Shown here: one piece after another, positions 25,499 through 33,880 of the stretch | How positions within the stretch are numbered: position 1 is the first letter of the stretch | How the letters are laid out: each line of letters begins with the position of its first letter | Assembly: GCA_023382975.1 (NCBI GenBank) | Contig: JAHDXO010000016.1 | Span: 1 to 64,000 of the forward strand | Source of the DNA: Pirellulaceae bacterium | Lineage (GTDB): Bacteria; Planctomycetota; Planctomycetia; Pirellulales; Pirellulaceae | Reading direction: 5' to 3' | Length of the DNA: 64,000 bases | The notes under the pieces: generated by a model | Seen by the model: only the letters and a program-made list of their open reading frames with translations | Database searches by the model: none | What the model was told of the DNA's origin: nothing | Program-made: the position numbers and the translations under genes

Positions 25499-27520
25499 CT
25501 ACATCTTTTCGACGGTTCGAATCCCCAGCAATTCCAGGCCCAATCGGATCGCCCGGCCCGCCAGGTCGCAGAGCAGCAGGCGGCTGAGCCGCTGCGGCTC
25601 GGATTCGGCTTTCAGTACCTTGCACTGCTGGTAAAACTCCGAAAACCGCTTGGCCAAGTCGAATAAATAGCCCGTCAGCAGGTTCGGACGATAGTCCACC
25701 ACCGCTTCGCCAATCGCTTCGGAAAGCCGCAACACCTGCAGGCCCAAAGCCCGCTCGGTGGGATGATCCAGATGAATTGGGTTCTCCGCTTCGCTACGAG
25801 AAGCGTTCGGGGCCGATCCCCACGCCTTCGCAGCCTCGGCCCGCAACGCGGTCACGTCCACGTCGCCCTTGGCGAAGATGCTCTGCGTGCGAGCGTAACT
25901 GTACTGCATGTACGTTGCCGTGTTGCCCTCCAAAGCCACCATCTTGTCATAGCTGAATTCGTAGTCGCTGGTGCGATTTTGGCACAAGTCCGCGTACTTG
26001 ATCGCCGCGTGCCCGACGACTTCGGCGATGTGCCGCCGCTGAGTGTCGTCCAATTCGGGGCCGTCCGGCTTGCCGTCGTCGTTGGCTGCGACCACGGCGT
26101 AGGCCCGCCGCACCGCTTCGTCCAGCAGTCCTTCGAGCCCCACGGTATCGCCCGCCCGCGTCTTGTACGGCTTGCCGTCTTCGCCCAGCACCGTCCCGAA
26201 ACTGATATGCCGCAGATCGACCCGGTCGTAGCCCCACAGGCGAGCCGCCGCGAACAGTTTGTCGAAGTGCTCTTTCTGGCGATGGTCCACGACGTAGAAG
26301 ATCGCGTCGGGTTGGAAGTTCTGCATCCGGAAGTCGATGGTGGCCAGATCCGTCGTGGCGTACAGGTACGCACCATCGCTCTTCTGGATGATCATCGGCG
26401 CGTCGAATCCGTCCAGGAAGACGCACACCGCCCCCTCGCTAACCCGGGCCAGTCCGCGGTCGCGGAATTGGGTTACCACGTCGCCCAGTCGCTGGTGATA
26501 GAAACTCTCGCCGTATTCGTAATCGAAGTGGATATCCAGCCGGGTGTACAACCGCTGGATCTCGTCGCGGCACGCCGGCAAGAAGTCGTGCCAAAGACGC
26601 ACGTTTTCCGGATCGTCCGCGTGAAGCTTGGCCGTTTCCTGCAACACGGCCGTCCCGATCTCCGGATGAGCGAGTGCTAGCGGACTCAGCAACGGCGACT
26701 GTTCGACGGCCGCCAATTTCTGTTCGGCCGCGGCCACTTCCGCCCGCGCTTCCGACACTTGGGATTGCAGGCTGCGCAGCCGCTTGGCCAGCCGTTTCTG
26801 TTCGGCCGGATCGGCGGAGTCGTACAGCGATTGCTGCTCGGCGAGCGTCTGCTCGCGCTGGACCACCCGCGCCCGCAGATCGGGCAGCGTCCGGCGAATC
26901 TGTTGGTAGTCGACCAACTGGCTGACCAACTTGTACAGGCGGCTGAGTTCCTGGACCGGGGCTCGGGCAAACGCCTCGTCGTCGCGGAAATGCTTGTACC
27001 CGTAGATGATCATTCCGAACTGGGTGCCCCAGTCGCCCAGATGGTTGTCGCTGATCACGCGGTGCCCCAGGAACCGCAGGATGCGACTCAGCGAATCGCC
27101 GATCACGGTCGACCGGATGTGCCCGACATGCATCGGCTTGGCAACGTTCGGCGACGAATAGTCCAGCACGAAAGTCGCCGGTTGATCGACCGTCGCGACG
27201 CCCAGTCGCGGGTCGAGCAGCGCACCACTCAACTGGCTCGCGAGCCAATCGTCCCGCAGACGCAGATTGATGAAGCCCGGTCCCGCCACCTCCGGCGGAT
27301 CGCACAGATCGCTCACTTCCAGACGCTGGACGATCTCGGCCGCCACATCGCGCGGCGCCTTCCCGAGTTGCTTGGCCAGCGGCATCGCCACGTTGGCTTG
27401 GTAGTCGCCGAAGCGAGCGTCCTGAGCCGGGCGGATCAAATCGAGCAGGCCAGCCGGATCGTCGACCAAACCGGCAAGCGCCTGACGGAAACGAGCACGC
27501 AGTTCGACCAGAATGTTCAT
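25499..27520 (-). CDS. argS: Arginyl-tRNA synthetase with a coiled-coil insertion
   Basis: 673 aa, about 80-100 residues longer than usual. It is a class I enzyme with the HIGH motif in SSPNVAKPMHVGHIRST and the typical C-terminal anticodon-binding domain ending LGLELLGIRTVEKM. The catalytic domain contains an insertion near residues 215-290 with heptad-like charged sequence (LAEQQSLYDSADPAEQKRL, LQSQVSEARAEVAAAEQKL) that should form a coiled coil. The enzyme charges tRNA-Arg in the cytoplasm. It is 16 bases downstream of rsfS, so the two are co-transcribed. I see no sign of disruption; the insertion looks like a lineage feature. Confidence 0.95.
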   Translation of the reverse strand: MNILVELRARFRQALAGLVDDPAGLLDLIRPAQDARFGDYQANVAMPLAKQLGKAPRDVAAEIVQRLEVSDLCDPPEVAGPGFINLRLRDDWLASQLSGALLDPRLGVATVDQPATFVLDYSSPNVAKPMHVGHIRSTVIGDSLSRILRFLGHRVISDNHLGDWGTQFGMIIYGYKHFRDDEAFARAPVQELSRLYKLVSQLVDYQQIRRTLPDLRARVVQREQTLAEQQSLYDSADPAEQKRLAKRLRSLQSQVSEARAEVAAAEQKLAAVEQSPLLSPLALAHPEIGTAVLQETAKLHADDPENVRLWHDFLPACRDEIQRLYTRLDIHFDYEYGESFYHQRLGDVVTQFRDRGLARVSEGAVCVFLDGFDAPMIIQKSDGAYLYATTDLATIDFRMQNFQPDAIFYVVDHRQKEHFDKLFAAARLWGYDRVDLRHISFGTVLGEDGKPYKTRAGDTVGLEGLLDEAVRRAYAVVAANDDGKPDGPELDDTQRRHIAEVVGHAAIKYADLCQNRTSDYEFSYDKMVALEGNTATYMQYSYARTQSIFAKGDVDVTALRAEAAKAWGSAPNASRSEAENPIHLDHPTERALGLQVLRLSEAIGEAVVDYRPNLLTGYLFDLAKRFSEFYQQCKVLKAESEPQRLSRLLLCDLAGRAIRLGLELLGIRTVEKM

Positions 27521-27536
27521 GCCGCGGTTCCAGGGC

Positions 27537-27947
27537 CTAAATGTCTGCCAGCACGGCGGTCAGATCCACCCGCTTGGCCTCGGCCCACAGGTTCTCCAGA
27601 TCGTAGAACGCCCGCGTCTCGGCGTCGAACAGATGAATCACCACGTTGCCGTAGTCCAGCAGGATCCAGCGGCACTCCTGGTATCCCTCGACACCCATCC
27701 GCCGGTCTCCCAGTTCTTTCTCCAGTACGCGGTCGATCTCTTCGCTGATCGCATGAAGTTGCCGGCGGCTGGCGCCGGTCGCGATGACGAAATAATCGAA
27801 GAACGAAGTCAATTCGCGGAGATCCAAAACCACCAAGTCCTGCCCGCGGTTCTCGGCGGCGGTTCGGGCCGCTGCCAGCGCGAGTTGCAGAGCCGGATGT
27901 GATTCGGCGCGGAGGGCCGTAGATTCACCGATCGTCGTGCTTGTCAC
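27537..27947 (-). CDS. rsfS: Ribosome silencing factor RsfS (Iojap family)
   Basis: 136 aa. Characteristic sequence: AARTAAENRGQDLVVLDLRE, SFFDYFVIATGASRRQLHAI and WILLDYGNVVIHLFDAETRA. RsfS binds L14 on the 50S subunit and blocks subunit joining when nutrients fall. The gene is directly upstream of argS, which is a plausible translation-related operon. The N-terminal 15 residues are variable. Full family length. Confidence 0.95.
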   Translation of the reverse strand: MTSTTIGESTALRAESHPALQLALAAARTAAENRGQDLVVLDLRELTSFFDYFVIATGASRRQLHAISEEIDRVLEKELGDRRMGVEGYQECRWILLDYGNVVIHLFDAETRAFYDLENLWAEAKRVDLTAVLADI

Positions 27948-28079
27948 TACACCTTGCCTCGGATTGACGGGATGGACGGAAACGAGTCCCTATTCTACCC
28001 AGCTCGAACAGCCGTACCAGCCCCTCCGAGAACGGGACTGGCTCCGGTCCGCGGATGTCCGGCACCTGTCTCGTGCGGA

Positions 28080-29126
28080 CTATTTGCCGGTGGCCTGAGC
28101 CCGGCGTTCGCCGTCGAGCAGCTTCTCGGCCACATCCAGCGGTTCGCCCGTTGCCGTGCGCCCGATGTCGTAGAGTCCGAATAGCCGCAGCGTCGCGAGC
28201 ATGTCGGCCGGGTCGATCAAATCCTCCGCGACTTCATTGAAGCGGTCGCCGAGATGCGCCAGGAACAGGTCGACCTCCGCCTGCAACTCGTCCCCGACAT
28301 GGCTTGTGCCGCGGATGAAGGCGCCTTCGGCTTCGATCCCTTCCAAAACCGCCGTGTACCGCAGTTGGTCACCCGGCAGCGCGGGGCGGTGAAACACGGC
28401 CCGATTCACCTTGGCCAGCACCGTCCGTTCGCGGAAACCACGATGGTCGTTCGCCAAAATCCCGCCCGTCCAGGCCAAGCCCTCGACGATCAGCGACGCG
28501 GGCAGAATGGGGAAACCCGGCAGATAGTCGCTCAGCGGCTCTTCCGTCAAGCTCACATTCTTCAAGGCCGCCGACCGCTCGCCGCGCACGAACTCGACAA
28601 ACCGGTCGATCCACATCCAGCGCATCGCCAATCCCGCGCCGGGCGGATCTTCAGGCAACCCGGCGGCGATCCGCTCGAACTGTTGTCGGACTTTGCGCAA
28701 CAGGTAGTCTCGGCTGGCCGCCCGGAGCGGGTAGCGGTCGGCGATTTCAAACGCCTCCACGATCAGCCGGCCACTGACCACCGTCTGGCCGTTGACGTCG
28801 CCTCGGGCCATCAATGTCGTGCAAGGTCCATCCTGCTTCTTGACCTCGGCGGTGATGACCAAGTCCTGTCCCGGTTCGAGAAACCCGCTGAATTTGACGT
28901 TGCGGGCTTCCTTCAGAACCACCATCGAATGCGCGAAGTCCTCGGTCTTCCGCACCAGCCAGTAGGCCGCTTGGTACATCGCCTCGAGCATCAGCACGCC
29001 GGGCATGATGGGGAAATTGGGGAAGTGGTCTTCGAGATACCGCTCGGTCGCGGCCAGATGCTTGACCGCTTCGATCCGCTGTCCGGGTTCAAGTTGCGTA
29101 ATCCGGTCGATCAGACGACATCGCAT
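28080..29126 (-). CDS. Double-hotdog FabZ-like dehydratase
   Basis: 348 aa from 29126 (MRCRLIDRITQLEPGQ, the usual FabZ-like beginning); an extra 16 codons upstream are unlikely. It has two hotdog domains. Domain 1 has an intact FabZ active-site segment, HFPNFPIMPGVLMLEAM, with catalytic His and Glu. Domain 2 has YLPGFPILPASLIVEGLAW, where Tyr replaces His, so it is probably inactive or structural. The family removes water from 3-hydroxyacyl-ACP. It is divergent from fabG across 255 bases, and together they could make an unusual acyl chain. The C-terminal 50 residues do not belong to the hotdog fold. Confidence 0.82.
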   Translation of the reverse strand: MRCRLIDRITQLEPGQRIEAVKHLAATERYLEDHFPNFPIMPGVLMLEAMYQAAYWLVRKTEDFAHSMVVLKEARNVKFSGFLEPGQDLVITAEVKKQDGPCTTLMARGDVNGQTVVSGRLIVEAFEIADRYPLRAASRDYLLRKVRQQFERIAAGLPEDPPGAGLAMRWMWIDRFVEFVRGERSAALKNVSLTEEPLSDYLPGFPILPASLIVEGLAWTGGILANDHRGFRERTVLAKVNRAVFHRPALPGDQLRYTAVLEGIEAEGAFIRGTSHVGDELQAEVDLFLAHLGDRFNEVAEDLIDPADMLATLRLFGLYDIGRTATGEPLDVAEKLLDGERRAQATGK

Positions 29127-29381
29127 GGCTGAGTTCTCGGCTGGAGGGAAGGAACGTCCCGCGGCCTTTTTCACGGGACAAGAATTCCGTTACTTTGGGC
29201 CTGATTGTCCGCTCTCGGGCCGCTGCTTGCAAGGGGCGGACGGCTGTCGAGCAGAGATTGACGGCTTTGGGCCCAAGCGTTACCCTTACGCCGAATGTCG
29301 CACGGGGCACCTGCCTGACCGCGGAATGCAGGTTTGTCCGGCGTTTTCCCCTTCCCCACCGTTCGTTTTCCGGAAAGCAAC

Positions 29382-30161
29382 ATGAACACAGAAGCTCCCA
29401 AACCTGCGGCCGTATTTCCCGATTTGGAGGGCAAAATCGTCCTGATCACCGGTGCCGGCCGGGGGATCGGCCGAGCGATCGCCGAGGAATTCGCCCTGCA
29501 GAAGAGCCACCTGATGCTGGTGGATCTCGATCCGCGCGTCGAGCAGACGGCGGCCGAGATCGCAGCGGCCTACGGCACGAAGACCGATTTCCGGATCGCC
29601 AGCGTGACCGACTCGGCCCGCGTCAAGGAAGTGGTCGAGGAGACGGTCGAGCCGTACGGCAAGCAGTTGCACGTGCTGGTGAACAACGCCGGGATCACGC
29701 GAGACGGAGCCGCAATGCGGATGTCCGACGAGAACTGGGAAGCGGTCATCTCGACAAACTTGACCGGCACACACAACTTCTGCAAAGCCAGCATCCGGTA
29801 TCTCCGCAAGGCCAACGGGGCCATCGTCAACATCAGCTCGATCAGCGGACAGATCGGCAATATCGGACAGACCAACTACTGTGCCGCCAAGGGCGGAGTG
29901 ATCGCCTACACCAAGGCCATGGCCGCCGAGTATCCCGGGGTGCGTTGCACGGCCATCTGTCCGGGATTCATCAACACGGACATGACCGCTCGCCTGCCTT
30001 CCGAAGTCTGGAAGATCGCGACGGGCAAGACTAAGCTGAAACGCGCCGGCGAACCGTGGGAGATCGGTCAAGCGGTCGTGCGGGCCGCGGCGGCCTACGG
30101 CAACACCTACGCCCCGTGCGCCATCGTCACGGTCGCGGGAGGCATGGAACTAGGGGGCTAG
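29382..30161 (+). CDS. fabG: 3-oxoacyl-ACP reductase-like SDR enzyme
   Basis: 259 aa from 29382 (GGAAAG upstream). Cofactor motif TGAGRGIG, NNAG structural motif, and catalytic Ser-Tyr-Lys in ISSISGQIGNIGQTNYCAAKG. It should reduce 3-oxoacyl-ACP with NADPH, or act on a related substrate; FabG-type SDRs are not easily told apart from other dehydrogenases. The stop is four bases before the next gene, which implies translational coupling. The gene faces away from the double-hotdog dehydratase gene. Confidence 0.82.
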   Translation: MNTEAPKPAAVFPDLEGKIVLITGAGRGIGRAIAEEFALQKSHLMLVDLDPRVEQTAAEIAAAYGTKTDFRIASVTDSARVKEVVEETVEPYGKQLHVLVNNAGITRDGAAMRMSDENWEAVISTNLTGTHNFCKASIRYLRKANGAIVNISSISGQIGNIGQTNYCAAKGGVIAYTKAMAAEYPGVRCTAICPGFINTDMTARLPSEVWKIATGKTKLKRAGEPWEIGQAVVRAAAAYGNTYAPCAIVTVAGGMELGG

Positions 30162-30165
30162 GGAC

Positions 30166-30798
30166 ATGGTGCTCGCGGAAGCCAGGCGGTCGTTGATCAG
30201 GAACTTTGCCTTGGGGGTCGGCGACGCGCAGATCCCGCCCCTCGAAGGATACTTCGCCGACTGTGTCCGGCCCGGTTGCGAGGCGGCGGCGGACGACTAC
30301 CGTCTGGTTCCCCTGGCGCCGATCGCGCTGCGGTTCCTGATGACCTCGTCGGACTGTCTGACCGACGGCATGATCGAATTGCAGTCGCGTTATCAGCAGT
30401 TCATCCCCAGCGACTGGGGCGGGCACATGGACAAGGGATGGCGCGACATCGGCGTTGTCGGGTTCAACGTCGAGGACGGTCCCGTGCTGGACATCCTGGA
30501 GATCAATCCGACCGCCGGCTATCTGGACTGGGCCGAGCCGAAGCTCAGCCTGCTGCATTGGGAGCGTCTGCTGGTCCGCGCGGTCGTCGAGTTAGGACGC
30601 GGTTGCGGCGCCACGCAAATCCGGCTGCAGCCCGCCCACGCCTACCCGCTCGGCCAGGACGCGGCGGACGCCCCCGAGCAACTCGCACAATTCGAGCAAG
30701 CACTCAAGCAACGCTACGACGCCACCGCCAAGGCGCTGGGCTTCCAGTACGACAGCGACTTGGACCGGTTCATCCTGGGTCTGCCCGCTGCTGGATGA
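30166..30798 (+). CDS. Hypothetical protein co-transcribed with fabG
   Basis: 210 aa, starting four bases after the fabG stop. No family was recognised. It is soluble, has no signal peptide or membrane segment, and contains the features SDWGGHMDKGWRDIGVVGFN and ILEINPTAGYLDWAEPKLSL. The C-terminal third is helical and charged. Because it is in the fabG operon it may act in lipid or acyl chemistry, but there is no direct evidence. Confidence 0.7.
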   Translation: MVLAEARRSLIRNFALGVGDAQIPPLEGYFADCVRPGCEAAADDYRLVPLAPIALRFLMTSSDCLTDGMIELQSRYQQFIPSDWGGHMDKGWRDIGVVGFNVEDGPVLDILEINPTAGYLDWAEPKLSLLHWERLLVRAVVELGRGCGATQIRLQPAHAYPLGQDAADAPEQLAQFEQALKQRYDATAKALGFQYDSDLDRFILGLPAAG

Positions 30799-30824
30799 AA
30801 TGCGGCACAGGCTGGCAGCCTGGG

Positions 30825-31850
30825 CTACTGGGGGCGGCGGGTGAGTTGGATGCCGTGGCCGGGTTCTTGGGGGTAGATGCAGCGGCCTTGGTCGATGCGG
30901 ACGCCGGTGGCGATGTCTTCGGCCAGCAGCAAGGCGCCGTCCATGTCGACGTAGTCCAGCAGCGGCAGCAGTTGGGCGATGGCCGAGATGCCGACGGTCG
31001 ATTCGGTCATGCAGCCCACCATCACTCGCATCTGCAGCTCGCGGGCGCGCTGGATCATCCGCCGGGCCGGAGTGAGTCCGCCGCACTTGGGCAGCTTGAT
31101 GTTGATGCCGTGAAAATGGCCGGCACAGCGTTCCACGTCCGCCTCGACAATACAGCTCTCGTCGGCGATCACCGGCAGCGCGGACTCGCGGTAGACGCGG
31201 CGCATGTCGTCCCAGCGGTCGGCCGCGAGCGGCTGCTCGATGAACTCGACGTTCAGCGTCTTCAGCACCTCGGCGTTCCGCAGCGTCTCGTCGGCCGTCC
31301 AACCGCAATTGGCATCGACGCGGAACACGGCATCCGTGTGGCGGCGCAGTTGGCGGACGATCTCCAGATCGTGCTCGGTGCCCAACTTGACCTTGTACAC
31401 CGGCCAGCCGGGAAACTCGCGCATTTTTGCGACCATGACGTCGATCGTGTCGATGCCGATCGTGTAGTTGGTCAGCGGCAATCGCTCGGTGGTCAGTCCC
31501 CAAAGCCGGTAGACGGGCTGTCCCCGTCGCTTGCCCCACAGATCGTGAGCTGCCTGGTCCAGCGCGCACTGGGCAAACGGGTGGTCCTTCAACGCGGGAT
31601 GCAGGGCCTGCCACAACTCGGCGGGATCGCCGATCTCGTGCCGCTGGAGTTCTTCGCGGACGCCCTGCAACGCGTTGGTCATGTTTTCGATCGTCGCGCC
31701 GTAGTACGGATTGGTCGTCGCCTCGCCGTAGCCGCGGACGCCCTGTTCTTCGAGTTCGACGATCAGCGTCGGCTGCACGGAGATCGATTCGCGGGCAATG
31801 GTGAAAACGTGGCGCAGCGGAAGGTCGAAATGGTACAGTTGCAGGTTCAT
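30825..31850 (-). CDS. dgcA: Enolase-superfamily racemase/epimerase (DgcA or dipeptide epimerase type)
   Basis: 341 aa from 31850; a longer reading overlaps the upstream gene. Enolase-superfamily residues: YKVKLG (Lys pair), VDANCGW (Asp ligand), FIEQP (Glu ligand), ADES (Asp/Glu ligand) and INIKLPKCGG (second Lys). The C-terminal DMDGALLLAED is typical of dipeptide epimerases and of N-acetyl-D-glutamate racemase DgcA. Beside a DUF1611/DgcN gene the best reading is DgcA: conversion of N-acetyl-D-glutamate to the L form. L-Ala-D/L-Glu epimerase, used in peptidoglycan recycling, is the alternative. Cytoplasmic. It is 67 bases downstream of the DgcN-like gene. Confidence 0.78.
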   Translation of the reverse strand: MNLQLYHFDLPLRHVFTIARESISVQPTLIVELEEQGVRGYGEATTNPYYGATIENMTNALQGVREELQRHEIGDPAELWQALHPALKDHPFAQCALDQAAHDLWGKRRGQPVYRLWGLTTERLPLTNYTIGIDTIDVMVAKMREFPGWPVYKVKLGTEHDLEIVRQLRRHTDAVFRVDANCGWTADETLRNAEVLKTLNVEFIEQPLAADRWDDMRRVYRESALPVIADESCIVEADVERCAGHFHGINIKLPKCGGLTPARRMIQRARELQMRVMVGCMTESTVGISAIAQLLPLLDYVDMDGALLLAEDIATGVRIDQGRCIYPQEPGHGIQLTRRPQ

Positions 31851-31917
31851 GCGATTGCACGCGGAAGCGCGAGCTCCGGCAAGGGGCACGCTGAAGCGTG
31901 AACTCCAACAGGTTCGG

Positions 31918-32961
31918 TTACGGGACAAGCTGGTCGCGGATGGCCTTCAGTCGCAGGACGGCTTCGACCAGGGGCTCGGCGCCGTGGCGGAAGACGTCGC
32001 AGACGGGCAGTCCGAACAGCCGTTGCATTTCCTTCCGCTCCGTTTCGGCCTCGGTTTTCGTCAGCAGACGGCTGTTCATCGCGATGCCGATGACCGGACA
32101 GGGGCGGCGGGTGGCGGCCGCGATTTCGTACAGACGCCGGACGGTGGACAGCGGCGGCAGCGTGATGTGCTCCAGTCCCAGCGGGCTGGTGCGGCCGACC
32201 TCGTAGCACAGGATCATGCCGTGCGGTTGGCAGCCGTGCAGCAGACCCAGCGTGACGCCCGAGTAGGACGGGTGGAACAGACTGCCCTGACCTTCGACGA
32301 CGATGATGTCATGGTGCTGATGGTCAAGCACCAATTGTTCGGCGGCGCCGCTGATAAAGTCAGCGACCATGCAGTCGATCGGATATCCGTCGCCCTCGAC
32401 CACGATTCCCGTCTGGCCGGTGGCGGCGAATTTCGCGTCGTAGCCGCGCGCCTTCAGGGCATTGGTCACCTCGACGGAAACGACCATCTTGCCGACGCTG
32501 CAGTCGTGACCGACCGTATGGATCCGCAGGCAGTCTTCGCGCAGCCCTTCGCCGCGGGCGATCCGCGACAGCCGGTTGTTGCGGACGTCGATCAGCCGCA
32601 CCTGGTGCTTGCTCGCCAGCGCAGCCAACTCGGGATCGTCGGCCAGAAAGTCGTGCATCCCCGAAACCACGTCCAGTCCCCGCTCGATCGCTTCGACAAT
32701 GATCGCTCGCCAGGCATCGGGGATCAGGCCGCCCGGGTTGGCGATGCCGATCAGCAGCGTCTTGGCCTCGGGCGCGTCCGCCAAGCGGGCGATAATCGGC
32801 ACGTCGCCGACGCCCAGCAGGTCGCGGCTGACCTTGCCGGCGTGGCCGCGGTCCAGCAACGCGACGACTTCGTCGGGGCAATAGCGGATCACGCATGACG
32901 CGGTCTTGGCGCGGATGGGATTGGTCTGGCCCTCGGTCAGGATGACAAAGCGTCGGTTCAT
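31918..32961 (-). CDS. dgcN: DgcN-like DUF1611 protein (probable D-glutamate N-acetyltransferase)
   Basis: 347 aa from the ATG at 32961; a TTG four codons upstream is an alternative. An N-terminal Rossmann-like domain (about 1-135) is followed by a P-loop domain with GHDCSVGK and the family hallmark VVEGQGSLFHPSYSG. DUF1611 includes DgcN, which in the described DgcN-DgcA pathway of marine proteobacteria acetylates D-glutamate before DgcA racemises it. The enolase-superfamily partner lies directly downstream and a class IV aminotransferase directly upstream. This gives a coherent route for D-glutamate from peptidoglycan to L-glutamate. The assignment is by family and gene pair, so other DUF1611 roles remain possible. 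Confidence 0.72.
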   Translation of the reverse strand: MNRRFVILTEGQTNPIRAKTASCVIRYCPDEVVALLDRGHAGKVSRDLLGVGDVPIIARLADAPEAKTLLIGIANPGGLIPDAWRAIIVEAIERGLDVVSGMHDFLADDPELAALASKHQVRLIDVRNNRLSRIARGEGLREDCLRIHTVGHDCSVGKMVVSVEVTNALKARGYDAKFAATGQTGIVVEGDGYPIDCMVADFISGAAEQLVLDHQHHDIIVVEGQGSLFHPSYSGVTLGLLHGCQPHGMILCYEVGRTSPLGLEHITLPPLSTVRRLYEIAAATRRPCPVIGIAMNSRLLTKTEAETERKEMQRLFGLPVCDVFRHGAEPLVEAVLRLKAIRDQLVP

Positions 32962-32992
32962 GGCGGAAAACAATCGTTCGGCGGGAGGGATG

Positions 32993-33850
32993 CTACTGGC
33001 GAGTGACCTCGTGGAAACGTGTCATCAGTTGGCGAGTCACGGGGCCGGGCCGGCCATCGCCGATCCGGCGGCTGTCCACCTTGACCACCGGTACCACTTC
33101 GGCGGCGCTGCCGGTCAAGAAACACTCGTCGGCAATGTAGACGTCGTGACGCGTCAGGGGGATTTCACGGACGGGGATTCCGGCTTCGGTAGCCAATTCG
33201 ATGACCACCGCGCGGGTGATGCCTTCGAGGATGCCGGCGTCGATCGGCGGGGTGAGCAGTTGTCCGCGTTTCACGAGGAAGAGGTTGTCCCCGGTACACT
33301 CGGCGACCTCGCCTTTGTGGTTCAGCATCAGGGCTTCCTCGCAACCGGCCTGCAAACCCTCGATCTTGGCCAGGATGTTGTTCAGGTAGTTCAGCGACTT
33401 GACCCGCGGACTGAGCGCCGCCGGGTGGTTGCGCATCGTGCTGACCGTGATGATCTCCAGGCCGTTCTCGTAGTACTCTTGCGGATACAGCGTGATCTTG
33501 TCCGCGATGATGATCACCCGCGGGTTGCTGGTGCGGTTGGGATCGAGACCGAGAGTTCCCGCGCCGCGGGTCACGACCAAACGGACGTACCCGTCGACCA
33601 GACCGTTGGCCGCGACGGTTTCGTCGATGGCCTTCGCCAGGTCGCCGGGCGTCATGGGGATTTCCAGCCAGATGGCCTTGGCCGAGTTCCAGAGCCGATC
33701 CAGATGTTCCTGCATCCGGAACACCTTGCCGCCGTAGATCCTCATGCCTTCGAAGACGCCGTCGCCGTACAACAGTCCGTGGTCGTAGACGCTGATCTTG
33801 GCGTCGTCCTTGTCGTACAATTGCCCGCTGATATAGACCTTGAGCGACAT
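32993..33850 (-). CDS. ilvE: Class IV aminotransferase, branched-chain or D-amino-acid type
   Basis: 285 aa. Fold-type IV signatures: YGDGVFEGMRIYGG, VRLVVTRGAGTLGL, the PLP lysine in RVKSLNYLNNI and EALMLNHKGEVAECTGDNLF. The sequence is closest in style to branched-chain aminotransferase (IlvE), which makes Ile, Leu and Val; D-amino-acid aminotransferases share the fold and cannot be excluded. It is 31 bases upstream of the DgcN-like gene and 30 bases downstream of the LolD-like gene, all on one strand. The genetic link with D-glutamate genes keeps a D-amino-acid role open. Confidence 0.85.
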   Translation of the reverse strand: MSLKVYISGQLYDKDDAKISVYDHGLLYGDGVFEGMRIYGGKVFRMQEHLDRLWNSAKAIWLEIPMTPGDLAKAIDETVAANGLVDGYVRLVVTRGAGTLGLDPNRTSNPRVIIIADKITLYPQEYYENGLEIITVSTMRNHPAALSPRVKSLNYLNNILAKIEGLQAGCEEALMLNHKGEVAECTGDNLFLVKRGQLLTPPIDAGILEGITRAVVIELATEAGIPVREIPLTRHDVYIADECFLTGSAAEVVPVVKVDSRRIGDGRPGPVTRQLMTRFHEVTRQ

Positions 33851-33880
33851 GGCAGCTTCTGATGGGTAAGGGGTGTCGAT

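Noticed and set aside
25506..25520. GGTTCGAATCC, which looks like a tRNA T-loop
   Set aside because: It encodes the C-terminal residues of ArgS and there are no acceptor, D or anticodon stems around it.
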